64,000 bases of DNA from Haliscomenobacter sp. Its GTDB lineage: Bacteria > Bacteroidota > Bacteroidia > Chitinophagales > Saprospiraceae. How positions within the stretch are numbered: the first letter of the stretch is position 1; the number at the start of each line of letters is the position of its first letter. The notes beneath the pieces are model-generated. The model was not told the origin of the DNA, did no database searches, and was given only the letters and a program-made list of their open reading frames with translations. The translations under genes and the position numbers were made by a program. The stretch is taken from NCBI GenBank assembly GCA_016713275.1, contig JADJPL010000008.1, forward strand, positions 1 through 64,000, given 5' to 3'. Positions 1-10,776 of this stretch are shown piece after piece.

Positions 1-855
1 GACCGAGGCATACTTGAATAATTCGTCTCCGGATCTCCTTGCCATACGAATAAGGCTTTTTGCTACTAACCTTGCATTCGCCGGTATACAGCGTATTGTT
101 CAGAATAAAGGCCACGTCATATTCATAGGAAATATGGTTCATTACATCCTGGCGGTTTAGTTTTGCCCCGACGCAAATACAATCTTCGGGAAGCTGAAAA
201 ATCCGTTGGATTTGTCCCTGCAAGCCATACCTCAAACCATTCGCCGTTATAAAATTTTCTCTCCAGAAGGGGAAGGTTGCTCCAGCTTTCCTCTCTGCGC
301 AACCATTCCAGAATCTGGCTACCTTGTTCTGAAGCAGTATCACCCAAAACCGCACGCATGGTTTCATCCCTTTTGAAATCCAGTCCATCCAATCGGTTTT
401 AAACGCCTGCCTGACGACTCCATACGCACGGAAATATTCATCCAGATTAACACTTACAGAAAGCGGGATTTCCTGCGGTTCCGGATGCAATTCAAAAATG
501 GCGCGCGTTTAACGGCAGATAAACGAGTTTACTGCCCGGCTTTCCGGCAAAAACGCAAAGGCGGCAACGCCATCATCTTGGTGCCTCCGGTAAGGTGGAT
601 TAGATAATCGCTACCCGTATGCCAGTCCTGGCGCTCCAGCATCTGATGTCCTACCGTGGCGTTTTCCGGGTCGATGGGCAGGCGCTGCACCGAACCCGGA
701 TCAATACCCGCTGCCTGGATAATCCAATCGCTGCGCCCCTGCGTTTCCATCTTATCCGTTGTCAGGAACACATGGCGCTCAAACGGCCCAAACTGCTTTA
801 AAAATAGCACATTGGGCAGCGTTTGCTCAGAGATGAGGAGGATGGCGGTGGTCAT
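1..855 (-). CDS. Card1/Can2-type CARF nuclease, frameshifted and cut by the left edge
   Basis: Predicted cyclic-oligoadenylate-activated nuclease of the DUF1887 (Card1/Can2) family, an ancillary effector of type III CRISPR. The N-terminal CARF part is read from 855 to about 541 and contains the ligand-loop motif HLTGGTKMM. The nuclease part follows in other frames: FYNGEWFEVWL near 250-280, then a PD-(D/E)xK-like stretch YDVAF...TGECK near 60-110. Breaks lie near 541 (GGG and TTTTT runs), about 500, about 390 and about 230, and coding character resumes after each. The frame runs off the window at position 1, so the C-terminus is missing. It is last in the operon, 10 bp after the small gene. 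In this family cOA binding activates DNA (and in some members RNA) cleavage; activity here is inferred. Confidence 0.75.
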
Positions 856-865
856 AAATTTTGGT

Positions 866-1159
866 TTAAAGGCTACTGGTGGCTTGCATGTCCATCAGTT
901 CTTTTCGGTAGAAGGCTTCTGCCTCAGGGTCGATGCTTTTTAATTTGACAAGGAGTTGTTCATATTCCTGTTGACCGACAGCCCATTGCACACAATCATA
1001 AAGTTCATCTAGTAAATGTGCAATTTGCTCTCCATCGTCACGTCTTGCCGGTGTATTCAGTTGGTGCTGAATATCGGGGAGCAACAGTTCCAGTTTGTAT
1101 GCCATAAGGGCCTGGAGCTCTTTGCCGGTTTTTTGAAGGGTATTGAGGAGGTCTTGCAT
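866..1159 (-). CDS. Small helical protein in type III CRISPR operon, unknown function
   Basis: Intact 97-codon gene between two CARF genes. The protein is acidic and looks almost entirely alpha-helical (LLNTLQKTGKELQALMAYKL near the start, then several Leu/Glu-rich helices); I see no signal peptide, membrane segment or cysteine pairs. I do not recognise the family. Size and helical nature resemble a Cas11-type small subunit or a helical regulator, but this is inference only. It is about 70 bp after the likely stop of the CARF gene and 10 bp before the Card1-like gene, so it is probably co-transcribed. Confidence 0.6.
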   Translation of the reverse strand: MQDLLNTLQKTGKELQALMAYKLELLLPDIQHQLNTPARRDDGEQIAHLLDELYDCVQWAVGQQEYEQLLVKLKSIDPEAEAFYRKELMDMQATSSL

Positions 1160-1231
1160 GGTCCTACCGTTACTGAAGTAGTGTGAAAGAGTTTGTTGAG
1201 AATGCGATCATAAATATTGGTGTTTGCGATA

Positions 1232-2361
1232 TTATTCTTGTTGGGAAATTTCAGGATTATCCTCGACATTATCATGCTGGCCAAAATGTCGCAACCGAAG
1301 GATTTGATTGATATATTGACAGCTGACCCGAGACCCTTGCCAAGTCGAAAGTGCCCCAAATGACTCTCCTTGCCGCTGTAGTTATCATATAATAGTCCTC
1401 CGGCACGTCCGCCTTTAAAAAAATATCTCCGTGGTTCTCCTGTAAGAGACCAAGATACCTTAGCTAAGGTCTCTTGAAGTTTAACCTTCTCGTCTGCTTG
1501 GGCATTATTCCTGAAATCTTTTTTGAAACTATCCTCATAAGCGATCATGGGTAATCCAATTAGATCTTTGGATAAAATCTCGCGCTTGGCATTATTCCAT
1601 GTTAATGCGCCCCAAGGTGAAAAGCAGCAGCGGTTGTCAACGCAGTCAAGCATTACGTTAGGATGGCATCCAATTTGTCACCAGGAAACCCATCTGATGT
1701 TTGTGAGAGTTGCAGGAAAATACTCGCTTGTTCATAAAAGATTCCCATCTCCAACTTCACAGGTAGCTTAGGAATCGCTATGACTTCCTGCCCGGATTCG
1801 AAAATATAAACAATACGATCTGCATAGAACATCCCAATCGTATTCAAATAGCCTTGCAGACTTTTGAAGCCCCCGGTGAGGTTGAATATTATCTCATATC
1901 CTGCGGTTCTATAACCTGGAAGCGTTTCGTCACACCATTTGAGCAGGTCCTTAATCGCTTCCAAGAAAGGCGGTCTTGCTATTCGTATTTAGCCCTTGAG
2001 GCGTATATGTTTGCGTATTGACAAAGTGCTTTTTTAGTACTTTTTCAACAATACCTGCGGTCGCCTTGCTTGGTAAGTGTCGGTAGCAACCAATATGTGC
2101 ATATCGTTGGATTGCTCCGGCAGGTTATTATCGTATAAGCCGATGATGCCATTGAGTTCTGCGCTATCTCTTTGAAGCTCTGAAAGGCTTGCAGTGTCAA
2201 GTTTTTTCCAAAGCCTTGTTATGAAGTTCTCCAACGAGACCAATCACGTTTTGCGGCATATCTTGTTCTTGCGCATTCGCATATTCATTCAATGTTGATC
2301 GATGCTCGCCAGCTTGGTTGGTGAGGATGCTGGTGCCGACAGGAGATAGTACAAGGCGCAT
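1232..2361 (-). CDS. CARF-domain protein, TIGR02619/APE2256-type, frameshifted
   Basis: Predicted cOA-sensing effector of the putative CRISPR-associated family TIGR02619 (Cas_APE2256). The start ATG at 2361 is 3 bp after the stop of the upstream RAMP gene and gives MRLVLSPVGTSILTN, the usual family opening. The next conserved block, SAELNGIIGLYDNN followed by a TDT motif, lies at 2120-2180; the ligand loop FNLTGGFKSLQGY is near 1850-1890; the C-terminal signature GHFRL ... RHFGQHDNVEDNP ends at a TAA at 1232-1234. Frames change near 2260, 2035, 1975, 1655 and 1300. A TAATG at 1651-1655 could look like a coupled second gene, but the family spans it. Expected length about 376 aa. Whether the C-terminal half is catalytic I cannot tell. 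Confidence 0.72.
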
Positions 2362-2364
2362 GGG

Positions 2365-4531
2365 TTATTCGTTTTGGTAGGTGTTGGATTTGATGACTTC
2401 GGAGGGGGTGGGGAGAATGGGACGAGATTTGAACTCCTTCAAATCCATGTAACTGGTACGAAGTTGCCACCTTAAATTGGAATTCTCTGAATGCTTTAGG
2501 CTTAGCATCCGATTAAGAGCTTTCATTCGTTCGTCTTGTGACCAGTAAGAATCAGTATTCTTAATTAGTTCCTTTTTGCCAATTTTCTCACCCATATACT
2601 GAGCAAAGTAGTCCTTAAATGGACTTAACGAATCAATTTGCTCTTCCTCACTTAGCCAGTTGCCCTGATCGTTAAAAATTTGATTATATCTACCTTCGCG
2701 CTTAATTATTGATAGTGTGGGCTTGATTTTTACTGAGCCTAATCCTAATGACTTGCCCATACCAAGCTTATGAGCACAACCCTCTGGCAGTTCCATTACA
2801 AAGAGTAAAGCGCCAAGTTCAACTTTTGTGAGATTTTCAAATCGAATTCTGGACTCAAACTGCTCTTGTTCCAAAACCAAATTAACGATTGAGTTTTGTG
2901 GTTTTACAATTCCTATTTGTTTTGTTATTGCGCTATCCAGATTGTAGTATTCCACTATTACTGATCTAAGTCCTTCCGGCAGTTCATTAATATCTCCTTT
3001 AATATGGACCTTTTCGTTGCCATTTGCGTCTTTTTCAACTTGTAATGAAAATTTAGACTCCTCCCAATGAAGTTTAGCTTTTGGATTTTTATCAATCCAT
3101 TTCTGAATACCATCTTTCTTTATCACAAGGTTTGTCTCTATCCATAGCGCTGGTATTAAATTCTCTGGATTTATACGATGCCAATACTGTTTATATCCCC
3201 GGATAATGGCGTCATCTCCCCAATGCTTTAATTTTTTTGCAGGTGTAGAAATGCCATTTGGTTGTACTAAATAATGTTGGAACGTAGTTGGTTTTGGCGT
3301 TCCTAAAATTTTCAGGGCAGTTACTCTTGTTTTTACCTCCGACATTTTTCTGGAATAGAATCCTCGAAAAACACCTTCCTGGTAAAATTTGATTGGACAC
3401 TTCACCAGACCTTCCGAAGATTGCCTCTGCTAAGTCGAGAGGACTCTCATCCATTAGAGGTTGATGGACATGTGCGGCAATTGTTTTTGAATAAGGCAAT
3501 CGATAATTCCGCGTATGCCCAAAAGAAGTGATTTTGCTGTTTCCTCTTTTGAAAAATATAGGAACCCCATTAGGGAACTCCACTGAGCCACTTTTTCCTT
3601 TTCTGGCTAGTTTCAAGATGTCAAAAACCTGATCGGCTCGATTATCGTCAGCTTCGTATGCTTTTATTAGCTTAGGGTCAACAGGAATGGGTTCTTCTTG
3701 ATCATTAGGAGGAAAGACCAACCAGTTATGATGTTTTCCTTGCATGCTTCCAGAATGAATTTCTATTCCATCTTCAGCTTGATAGTATTTGAATCTGCCA
3801 TTGGCCGGAATTCGATCAAAACCTTCAGCCGGTTGAATAAAATATTTTCTTGTCTGTTTATCATAGCTTAGATAACCCGCTTCCACTCCATCGGCAATTT
3901 CATTTTTATACTCTTCTCTAAGACTGTTAGCCATGTCAGCCATCGCGCGAAAATACATTCTCCGATCTTCGAATTGATGATCTGGTTTAAACTTTGCGTA
4001 TGTGCATATTTCAACAAGGTTTCTTACTAAGCCCCGAATTGAGCTTCCCTGCAAAATCAGTTGTCCATTTGGATTGAGGAGATTCTCTTTATTTCCACGT
4101 ATGAACATAGGTGTTAGGTTTTCAATACTTAATGAGATAAATCCCGACAACCGCCCCTCATGGAAAGCATCAAAGCTCACAGTATCTTCAGCGGGCACGA
4201 CATCCTTATTAAGCGGCACAAAATTATATGGCGCTCTTGCAGGCTTGCGAGTTGGATCAATTGCCATAGGATTGCTGATTTCTTTTTCAGATGTCCTTGA
4301 AGATTGTTCACTTTTCCTCACTCGAGGGGTTGGAAATACCTCTCCATTAGGCATTTTTATTTCAACAATGTTATTTCGTTCAATTTTTACATAAGCGGCC
4401 ATGTGGCCTGTGAGTACATCAACAGGAAACACTTTCATTTGATCCGTATAAAACATCTGCTTGCCTTGCTTTACAAACAAGCGTTTTCCGTTTGATTCTA
4501 GCAGTATATTCTCCAGTATTTTTTTCATCAT
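2365..4531 (-). CDS. Large RAMP protein, TIGR03986-type (type III CRISPR), frameshifted
   Basis: Large Cas7/RAMP-superfamily subunit of about 720 aa. N-terminal half (4531 to about 3400): TPMFIRG, a RAMP-like helix entry ILQGSSIRGLVRNLVE, and the family signature FGHTRNYRLPYS followed by LAEAIFGR. C-terminal half: TPKPTTFQHYL and the glycine-rich loop CAHKLGMGKSLGLGSVKI. The halves join through the conserved GRVFFEDS stretch at about 3360-3400 only if two homopolymer indels are corrected (a G run near 3385 and an A run near 3350). The two frames overlap at 3212-3405. It starts 7 bp after the Csx19-like stop. Likely a target-RNA-binding backbone subunit; which position in the complex is inference. 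Confidence 0.75.
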
Positions 4532-4538
4532 TGCAGCA

Positions 4539-4940
4539 TTAGATTGTTACCAAATCAAAATCCAAGAAACGGCTGTCCACATAACCGGCTTGGCCTAGCT
4601 CATTTACTTCGATATAGTTACGAGTTTTAATTAATATTGTATCTCTTTCAGTAGCCCGCATCTCTTTGAATAGTTTAGTAGCAACTACGCCCCGGAGGAC
4701 CATTTCTGTGTCAACGATATCTTGAGCATTGCCTTCATTATCAGTACGCAGCCGTCCTTTGATTTGCACTACACTCCGCCAGAAATGGTACTCTTGGGTT
4801 TTATTGAAAGCGCGTAAACGTATAATGTGGCTATCATCCTCCATAGGCTGGCTTTCATTTAGCCAGTGTAATTTTCCGGCCTCGATTACGCCTGTGAAAA
4901 TGGCATGGTGCTGCCAGAGGATGATAAATCCTTGGTTCAT
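4539..4940 (-). CDS. csx19: Csx19-like type III-D subunit (TIGR03984-type)
   Basis: 133-aa protein, intact. The blocks LRAFNKTQEYHFWRS, a GRLRTDNEG segment and the C-terminal RNYIEVNELGQAGYVDSRF resemble the TIGR03984/Csx19 family found with Csx10 in type III-D loci. The start codon overlaps the stop of the upstream double-Cas7 gene as ATGA (4937-4940), which suggests translational coupling. Csx19 is an accessory structural subunit in characterised III-D variants; the role here is inferred from family and position. The match is from memory of the family pattern, so the name is less secure than the RAMP assignments. Confidence 0.6.
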   Translation of the reverse strand: MNQGFIILWQHHAIFTGVIEAGKLHWLNESQPMEDDSHIIRLRAFNKTQEYHFWRSVVQIKGRLRTDNEGNAQDIVDTEMVLRGVVATKLFKEMRATERDTILIKTRNYIEVNELGQAGYVDSRFLDFDLVTI

Positions 4941-6155
4941 GTGCTTTGTAATTGCTTCGATGCCCTCCCATTCCGCAGTGGATGAAGTTGAATCAATCGT
5001 CTTGATATTATTTTTTTCTCGTCCGGTGTTGCGTTTTTCAGGATGGTGAAAGTCAGTTTAATTTTTTCTTGCCCCGTCGTCCATACTGGCTCGGAGTTGA
5101 ACAGCGCGCCGTCTATTACTCCACCTGTGAAACGGTCTATGCGTATTCTATTCTGAACCATGGGTTCAACCTCCTTGTCCTGAAATAGAAATTCTTCCAC
5201 GCGCAAGCGGCTGCGGATCTGGACTTTTTCCTTTTCATTAACGTCACCAAACAGATTCAATAACTCATCCTCATCCTTATGCTTACCCATTAACTTCCAT
5301 ATCTTCACTGCCCTATGACGTATAGCCCCACGGATGGATTTGCCTGGCAACACATAACGTTCTTTGCTTTTAAGTTGGCTCTTGTCAGGTTCACTTCCTT
5401 TGATGCCATAAGCACCAATCATGAGGCTGGACTTGAGCCGGAAAGTGGCTTCGATAGAGAAAGAATCTTTCTGATTAAAGTTGGAAGTACCCCTCTATCG
5501 GCATTTCAGAAATAGAAATATTGCCGGTATCGAGATAGCTGAACCAGTCTTCTGCATCTTGAGGGAATTGAAAGTGATAGGCTTTGAAACCTTCGCACCT
5601 TATCTTCCCAAAACCAGTATTCGTATTGGCTCCGATTCTGAAATTTGGGTTGTTTAGTGCCGTTTTAATACCCGAAACAACATCTGTTACCGCTTCTTTT
5701 GTACTGGCGCGAAGCGTGATTTCTGCCTGAAAAGGAAAGGCAATCCTGGCTCCACGATCTGATAGTCATATTTTTCTTGTCTTCGGCTATCCCTTTCTTG
5801 TGATCAATTTTGACCCCATCGCGCATGGTGATATTCTCCGTAGTATGGAGGGTGTTTGGAATAAGATCGTCAAAGCGGATATGGCTTTGCAGTGGATTTT
5901 GCTCACTGTTCCCTGTTTTCTGGTTCCGCCCGGTTTTGCCCCAGAAGTAACCTTCCACTCCGGCTGTAAAGCTTCGAAGACAACCTGCAATAGAGGAAGC
6001 CGGAATATAAGGCTTACCATCGGGCAGGCGCATGACCTCAATGTCCACGGCTTCGCCACCGCCCCTTCCAATGAGAAGCGGGTCTCGTTGGTTAAGGTTG
6101 CTTTCAGTACTATTTTGCCTACAACCCGGTCATTAATTCGCTTATATTCTGCCAT
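4937..6155 (-). CDS. Double Cas7 (two Csm3-like RAMP domains) protein, frameshifted
   Basis: Two consecutive Cas7/Csm3-type RAMP domains read as one gene of about 405 codons. Domain 1 (6155 to about 5530) opens MAEYKRINDRVVGKI and has the helix-entry motif YIPASSIAGCLRSF, then HIRFDDLIP and a KYDY-type segment. Domain 2 (about 5510 to 4937) has YVLPGKSIRGAIRHRA, SRLRVEEF and NRIRIDRFTGGVIDGALF. Removing one G from the GGGG near 5490 joins the domains without a stop, so they look like a fusion as in III-D Cas7-2x proteins rather than two genes. Further breaks are near 6050 and 5755. The start overlaps the csx10 end by 14 bp. In Cas7 subunits a conserved Asp in the first loop cuts target RNA; I did not identify it confidently. 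Confidence 0.7.
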
Positions 6156-8243
6156 TTTTCTTGTTGATTTTGCGGAGCGTTTGGAAAAAGGTTGTCCAAT
6201 AGATCTTTTGGAGATCCATATTATCTTTTAGATCTTCTTGGTTAGCTTCTATCTTAAATTCATGGTCATGGTCCACCAAGTCGGCTTTTCTCAGCGCATC
6301 GCCAGCCTATTGCCTTGTGTCTCTTTGATCCATTTGAAAATGTCCTCTTTGGAACCGCTGCGTTCAAAGAGTCGCTCAAGCCGGCCAATAAGGTGATTAT
6401 TGATGTGTTTGGCATTTTGTGCATCCTTAATGGCATTAGATTTTACTTTAATGAGCGTCTCTTCTTTTTCATAGGCGGCTATCAAGTTTTTAAGGACTTG
6501 CGCATTTGCTGTATGGTGGCCCTCAGCGTTAGGCTCTTTACTTTGTTCTGGCTTGTACATTTCGAATATTTTACCAGACGGGTACGGTTCAAACTTCAAT
6601 ACCCCGAACCCTTGCTCTGTCCATTCTCCCAGTTTGGTTGGAACATCTTCCATGTTTGGAAGCGTCATTATAAATGAGCCGCCTCTTTGAATGCAGGTAT
6701 CTTGTCCGATTTGGCTTGCCATATTGCATTGAATTGCTCTACATAAGTGGATGCTGCTGCGGCTTTGCCTTTTCAACGGTTATCTCGCTCTCGAAAACCG
6801 CTGAAAGTGCCTTTTGAGTGCAGCCACCGTTGGGGATGGATGACCGTTTTCATTGAGGAGTATCAAAGGGCTTTGTAGGGTCATCACATATTTGCCTGCA
6901 GACAAGGATGTTAAGGTATTCGTATCTTTTGTAGTTTCAAGCTTCACCAGAACGCTTCCATATTGAGCCGACCGGCTGCGGCCTAGTTTGGCTGGAAATT
7001 CTTTAGATAAAGTGGCAGCTAGTTTTGCTATGGAAGCCGGCTCACCAGTTATTTCGCCATGAAAAGCCTGACCCTCATTCAGAGATTCATAGTAGAAAAT
7101 TCCTGTCTCGGCATCGTTTTCCGTACTTCGGCCTGCTGCCCGGTTATATCGGCTATTGTGGAAGTTGAACGAAGTTTTGGGGGTGTAACCATCCGTACGA
7201 ATTTCCTCGCCATCGAAAGCGCCTGCTCCGCCGATTAATTTGGTAATTTCATTGTCTTCATCTGTTTTGTCAAATACGGAAATAGGGGCTTTGTCTTTTC
7301 CCTGTTTGTAGGTATGCAGGTGCAAAGGAATCGGTATTGCTTGGGAAAACGAAAGACTGCCAAACTTGACTTTACCTGAAAGAAATAACTCGAAGAAATC
7401 AGGATCAAGATGAGCGTTGGCAGTAGAGAGGCCTGTTTCCCGAATGTAGGCATTGGCTAGCAGCCCCCGAAGTTGATTCCCGGAGATATACTTCCGGGTA
7501 AAAACGGTATTCTGCTCCCCTAATTGTTCGGCAAGAACTACGGGAGACTGGGTTGTGATGGTCACCTCCAATTTGCCAGACGAGATAGAGAATTCCTCCT
7601 TATCGTTTATAGGCGCTTGTGTCGCCAGTTTCTCTACTCCACATTTTACCTTTCCGAAGCCCCGATTACGCCGCGTGCCCGCGTATCTTAGGTTTCGGAT
7701 AGCCTTTTGCAGGAATTGATCTTCCTCAGATAACAGAGAGGCGGTTGTTTCGAGCAGCCCTTCGAATGTAGTATCCGGTTTAATGACCACGGTAGTTGCG
7801 CAAACTTCGCTTTTTCGCAACGCCTTCAACTTCGTCCTTTTCGCCTTCCCTGCCAATCGCTGTTTGCTGGATTTCTGTTGTAAAATGCGACTTGATAAAA
7901 TCGGGCTGAAATGCGCCATATTCTTGATTTGTAGCTATTTCCAGACGCTATATTTTTCCAGTCAGGCAGCATCAGGTTGTGGAATAGCAGCTTACCCTCA
8001 TAGGTAGGCTTGCCAGGCTCGCCAAATAGGTTGATAATTATGCTTTTGATTTCCGCTTCCGTCTTGCCATAAATCTCTAAAACCTCCTCAAGGCTTTCCT
8101 TCAGCATGCCCTTGATCCGTCGGGCTGGGATCATAGGAAATCCAGTAGAGTGAAACACCCACATCAGCATCAATCAGGACCCCGCCCTCGCCAGAGCCGG
8201 TGAGCAGGTGTGATTCGGTGGTAAGTTTGAGTATATAGCTCAT
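6142..8243 (-). CDS. csx10: Csx10 (Cas5-like RAMP, type III-D), frameshifted
   Basis: About 700-codon RAMP protein. The N-terminus (ATG at 8243, ATGA overlap with the cas10 stop) reads through a GSGEGG loop and GFPMIPARRIKGMLKE. The centre has RYAGTRRNRGFGKVKC, the Gly-rich motif typical of Csx10, then TRKYISGNQLRGLLANAY. The C-terminal part has EQGFGVLKFEPYPSG. Frames change near 8165 (G run), 7935, 6785 and 6300; the last stop is TAA at 6142-6144, inside the next gene. Csx10 acts as the Cas5-type subunit at the 5' end of the crRNA in III-D complexes; this role is family knowledge. It is longer than many Csx10 proteins. Confidence 0.75.
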
Positions 8244-9757
8244 ACTAGTAAGTTTTCAGGGTAAAAATCCAATAGCTCAATCATGTCGTAATACGGCGTT
8301 TTATCACCTTGCCAAAGGCTTTCTGATCCATCTGGCAAGCTTAGGCCACGCGCTTTCATTCTTGTTGAGAAGTAGCTTCGATACGCATCGTCCTTACGCA
8401 AGGCATCACGGGAGGTCCTTGATTTTGTTTCGAGGCCATTTGTTAGAAAAAAATGCTCATGCCTTGATGAAATTCTTTGATAGTTGAACAATACCATCTA
8501 TTCTGTAAGGCCCAAATTTTAAGTTGCCTTTTCCAGCCAACACAAACTGATCAGCAATGATTTCTTTAAGCGGCCCGGAAAATCCTCCAGTAGATATCAT
8601 ATATTCAGCCAGGATCCACCACCAACGCCCTGGCTTGCGTCTTTTGCACGTTTGGTTAGTTCTTCTGCCAATTGGTAGGCTTTGTAAAAAGGATATTTGG
8701 TGTGGACAATAGCCACGCCGGCACATGCATGAATTGTGTCCTCGTTAATGGGAGTTTGAGACATGTATTCCAATAGTTTCTCGGCCAGATGAACACCCAA
8801 GCGTCCTTCACAGACGAAAGTGATATCATCTCCGCCGAGGATAAGCGGGCGAATAGGGAGGATGCGTTTCCTCTCCTCATCCTTCTTCAACTCCCAATCG
8901 ATGGCAGGTTCTTCTCCTTCAAACGAGTTTATTAAGTGGCCGACCAATTTTTTCATAACATTAACTGCATAATCTGCTACGCCGGAAGAGAGTTTTCTTG
9001 TTTCAGCCAAGGAGTTGCAGTTTATGAAACGCTGCCCATTGCATTTCCATCGGCATGGACAATGGCTATGTAGCCTTTGTCATCGGGTTGGCCAAATTTT
9101 CAAGATCATCGGTGAAGGTGTACTCTCCTTTTATCTGGTTGTCAAATTTTTTTTCGTCAAGCAAATTTTCGCATCTTCAACGAACCTCAACCTTGATTTT
9201 GCCATCATAGAAATGATGCTACCTGATTGACTGTCGCGAACTTCTTGAGCTTCATTTGTCCATGGACAATCTTCAGCGATACCATGTTTAAATGGAAGCA
9301 CTTGAGTGGCAGAGAAATTTCTGTTTTGGATGAGGTCTTTATTCAAGTCCCTTCGGAATTTTTGTAATCATCACCTTCCTGATATTTAAATCCTTCGAGT
9401 ATTCCATAAGCAGTTTTCAGCCCGGGAAAATATGCAAGTAATAGTTTGGAATATGTTTTTACAAATGCTTTTGCATCATCCGTCTTCCTGAAGATCAAAA
9501 AGGCATTGCCTCCGCCGATGTATCCGATTTCTACGGATGCTTCAGGCTCTTCTTTTAATGTATATTTCATTGGATTCGTCTTCCATTCTTCGATGTCAAT
9601 GGAAGTGGATAAGCTTAAGGTGCTCAACACCTCATGGATCATTTTCTTATAAACCAGTTCTTCAATAATGCATGATCCACCAATGTTCTCCCTTGAGCTT
9701 GTTGCTGCCGAAGATGTAGGGCTGAATGGAGATAGTATCAATAATAAGAGCTGTCAT
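8240..9757 (-). CDS. cas10: Cas10 large subunit without HD domain, frameshifted
   Basis: Type III signature subunit, about 500 codons. The ATG at 9757 starts directly in a palm-type fold (TALIIDTISIQPYIFG), so there is no N-terminal HD nuclease domain. The first palm has AIVHADGNAMG near 9050-9080; the cyclase motif GGDD is intact at 8825-8836 in the context LILGGDDITF, followed by ACAGVAIV. The C-terminus ends ...FYPENLLV at a TGA that overlaps the csx10 ATG. Frames change near 9700, 9350, 9140, 9070, 9020, 8600 and 8460, the densest set in the window. An intact GGDD with no HD fits a cOA-signalling complex that relies on the CARF effectors encoded downstream. Confidence 0.8.
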
Positions 9758-9822
9758 AATTTAGCTTTTTTGTTAACGATAGTCCCCTTACGTAAATGTG
9801 ATCGTTTCCATAATTGATATAA

Positions 9823-9873
9823 GTTCAAGGTTCAACGTTCAAAAGTTCAACGTTCAAAAGTTCAACGTTCAAT
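9823..9873. repeat. Degenerate heptamer array (gttcaaN), 7 units
   Basis: Units gttcaag, gttcaac, gttcaaa, gttcaac, gttcaaa, gttcaac and gttcaat, with an extra a before some. The array lies between cas10 and cas6 and runs into the last codons of cas6. Confidence 0.8.
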
Positions 9874-10587
9874 AATCCGGGTGTGGGAGGTGTTTTCCCC
9901 TTGCGCCTCGCGCCTTTCGCCTTTCGCCTGATACAGCACGCCGTGTCCTTTCGCTGCCCCTTTCCCCAATCCGATGCTCCCGGGCAGGGAGATGTTGCAG
10001 GAGAAGGCGGCGTCGAAGGCCATGAGGCGGGCGTCTTTGTATGGGATGGGGCGCGGGCCGCGCACGCCGTGGAGGACGACCCGGACTTCCTCTTCGATGT
10101 ACCAGCCGAGGCCTTTGGCCATAGCCAGGAGGTTGCCGCGCAGGATGGAGGCCAGGAAGCGGAGGCGTTCACTTTCGTCGGGCATGTCGCGGTAGGCGCG
10201 GTAGTTGTCGGGACTCAGGGCCAGCCAGTTGACGAGCCGGTAGGGGTAGAGGCGCTCGCCGGCCTGGAGGGTCCATTCGCGCAGGTCGATGGATTGGATG
10301 CTAAGTTCGATCTCGCGGGCGCCCAGGCGCAGGGTGCGGATGCGCTGCTGGAAGAGGGCGTGGATCTCGTCGGTCCCTTCGTTGAGGCACACCATGGCGG
10401 GTTTGCCGCCCAGGCGTTTGTACTGGATCAAGGGGTAGGCGTAGCGCAGGCGCCCATCGTCGAGGTGGTTGTGGAAGAGCACGTGCTCGCGGCTGATCGC
10501 CTCGACCACCGCACCCCGGAATTTGGGCAACTCCGCCGCCGCGATCTCCGGCTGGAACTGAATGCGCAGGAATTTGATTTTTTTCAT
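9862..10587 (-). CDS. cas6: CRISPR pre-crRNA endoribonuclease Cas6
   Basis: 241-aa Cas6 of the type with Cas6b-like N- and C-terminal domains. Visible signatures are HNHLDDGRLRYAYPLIQYKR, a CLNEGTDEI segment, and the C-terminal FSCNISLPGSIGLGKGAAKG with the Gly-rich loop that contacts the repeat stem. A His at H42 or H44 is a plausible catalytic residue, not proven. It processes pre-crRNA for the type III complex. The last 20 or so residues (AKGERREAQGENTSHTRII) come from repeat-like DNA (9862-9931), so the natural C-terminus may have been altered. It is 104 bp upstream of cas10 on the same strand. Confidence 0.85.
   Translation of the reverse strand: MKKIKFLRIQFQPEIAAAELPKFRGAVVEAISREHVLFHNHLDDGRLRYAYPLIQYKRLGGKPAMVCLNEGTDEIHALFQQRIRTLRLGAREIELSIQSIDLREWTLQAGERLYPYRLVNWLALSPDNYRAYRDMPDESERLRFLASILRGNLLAMAKGLGWYIEEEVRVVLHGVRGPRPIPYKDARLMAFDAAFSCNISLPGSIGLGKGAAKGHGVLYQAKGERREAQGENTSHTRIIER
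9904..9931. repeat. Short heptamer array (cgccttt) inside cas6 3' end
   Basis: Four heptamers cgcctcg, cgccttt, cgccttt, cgcctga. They encode part of the odd C-terminal tail of Cas6 on the other strand. Confidence 0.65.
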
Positions 10588-10605
10588 ACGGAAGATGTTC
10601 TGGTC

Positions 10606-10735
10606 TTTTGTTTTTGCCCCCGGCCTCGGGGTTTGTTCTTTTTTTGCTCGCCCAAAAAAGAACCAAAAAAAGGGCGCTCCTTTCCGCCTTTGGCGGACTC
10701 CGTGGCAAACGCCTTCGCTCTATGGGCTTCAACCG
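10606..10735. repeat. Dispersed repeat B, inverted relative to 38961-39090
   Basis: About 125 bp that is highly similar, in reverse complement, to 38961-39090. The core is a hairpin, gttcttttttt / aaaaaagaac, with an 8-9-base GC-rich loop, so it could act as a terminator in both directions. It lies upstream of the cas6 start. Confidence 0.7.
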
Positions 10736-10776
10736 CTTTGTATCGCACGTCCTTGCGGTGTCCAGGGCATGACGCG

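Noticed and set aside
1651..1655. TAATG overlap as the start of a separate effector gene
   Set aside because: The TIGR02619-type family continues across this point, so a frame break in one gene explains it better.
5315..6231. Plus-strand open frames across the cas7 region
   Set aside because: They lie opposite conserved RAMP motifs and have no family features.
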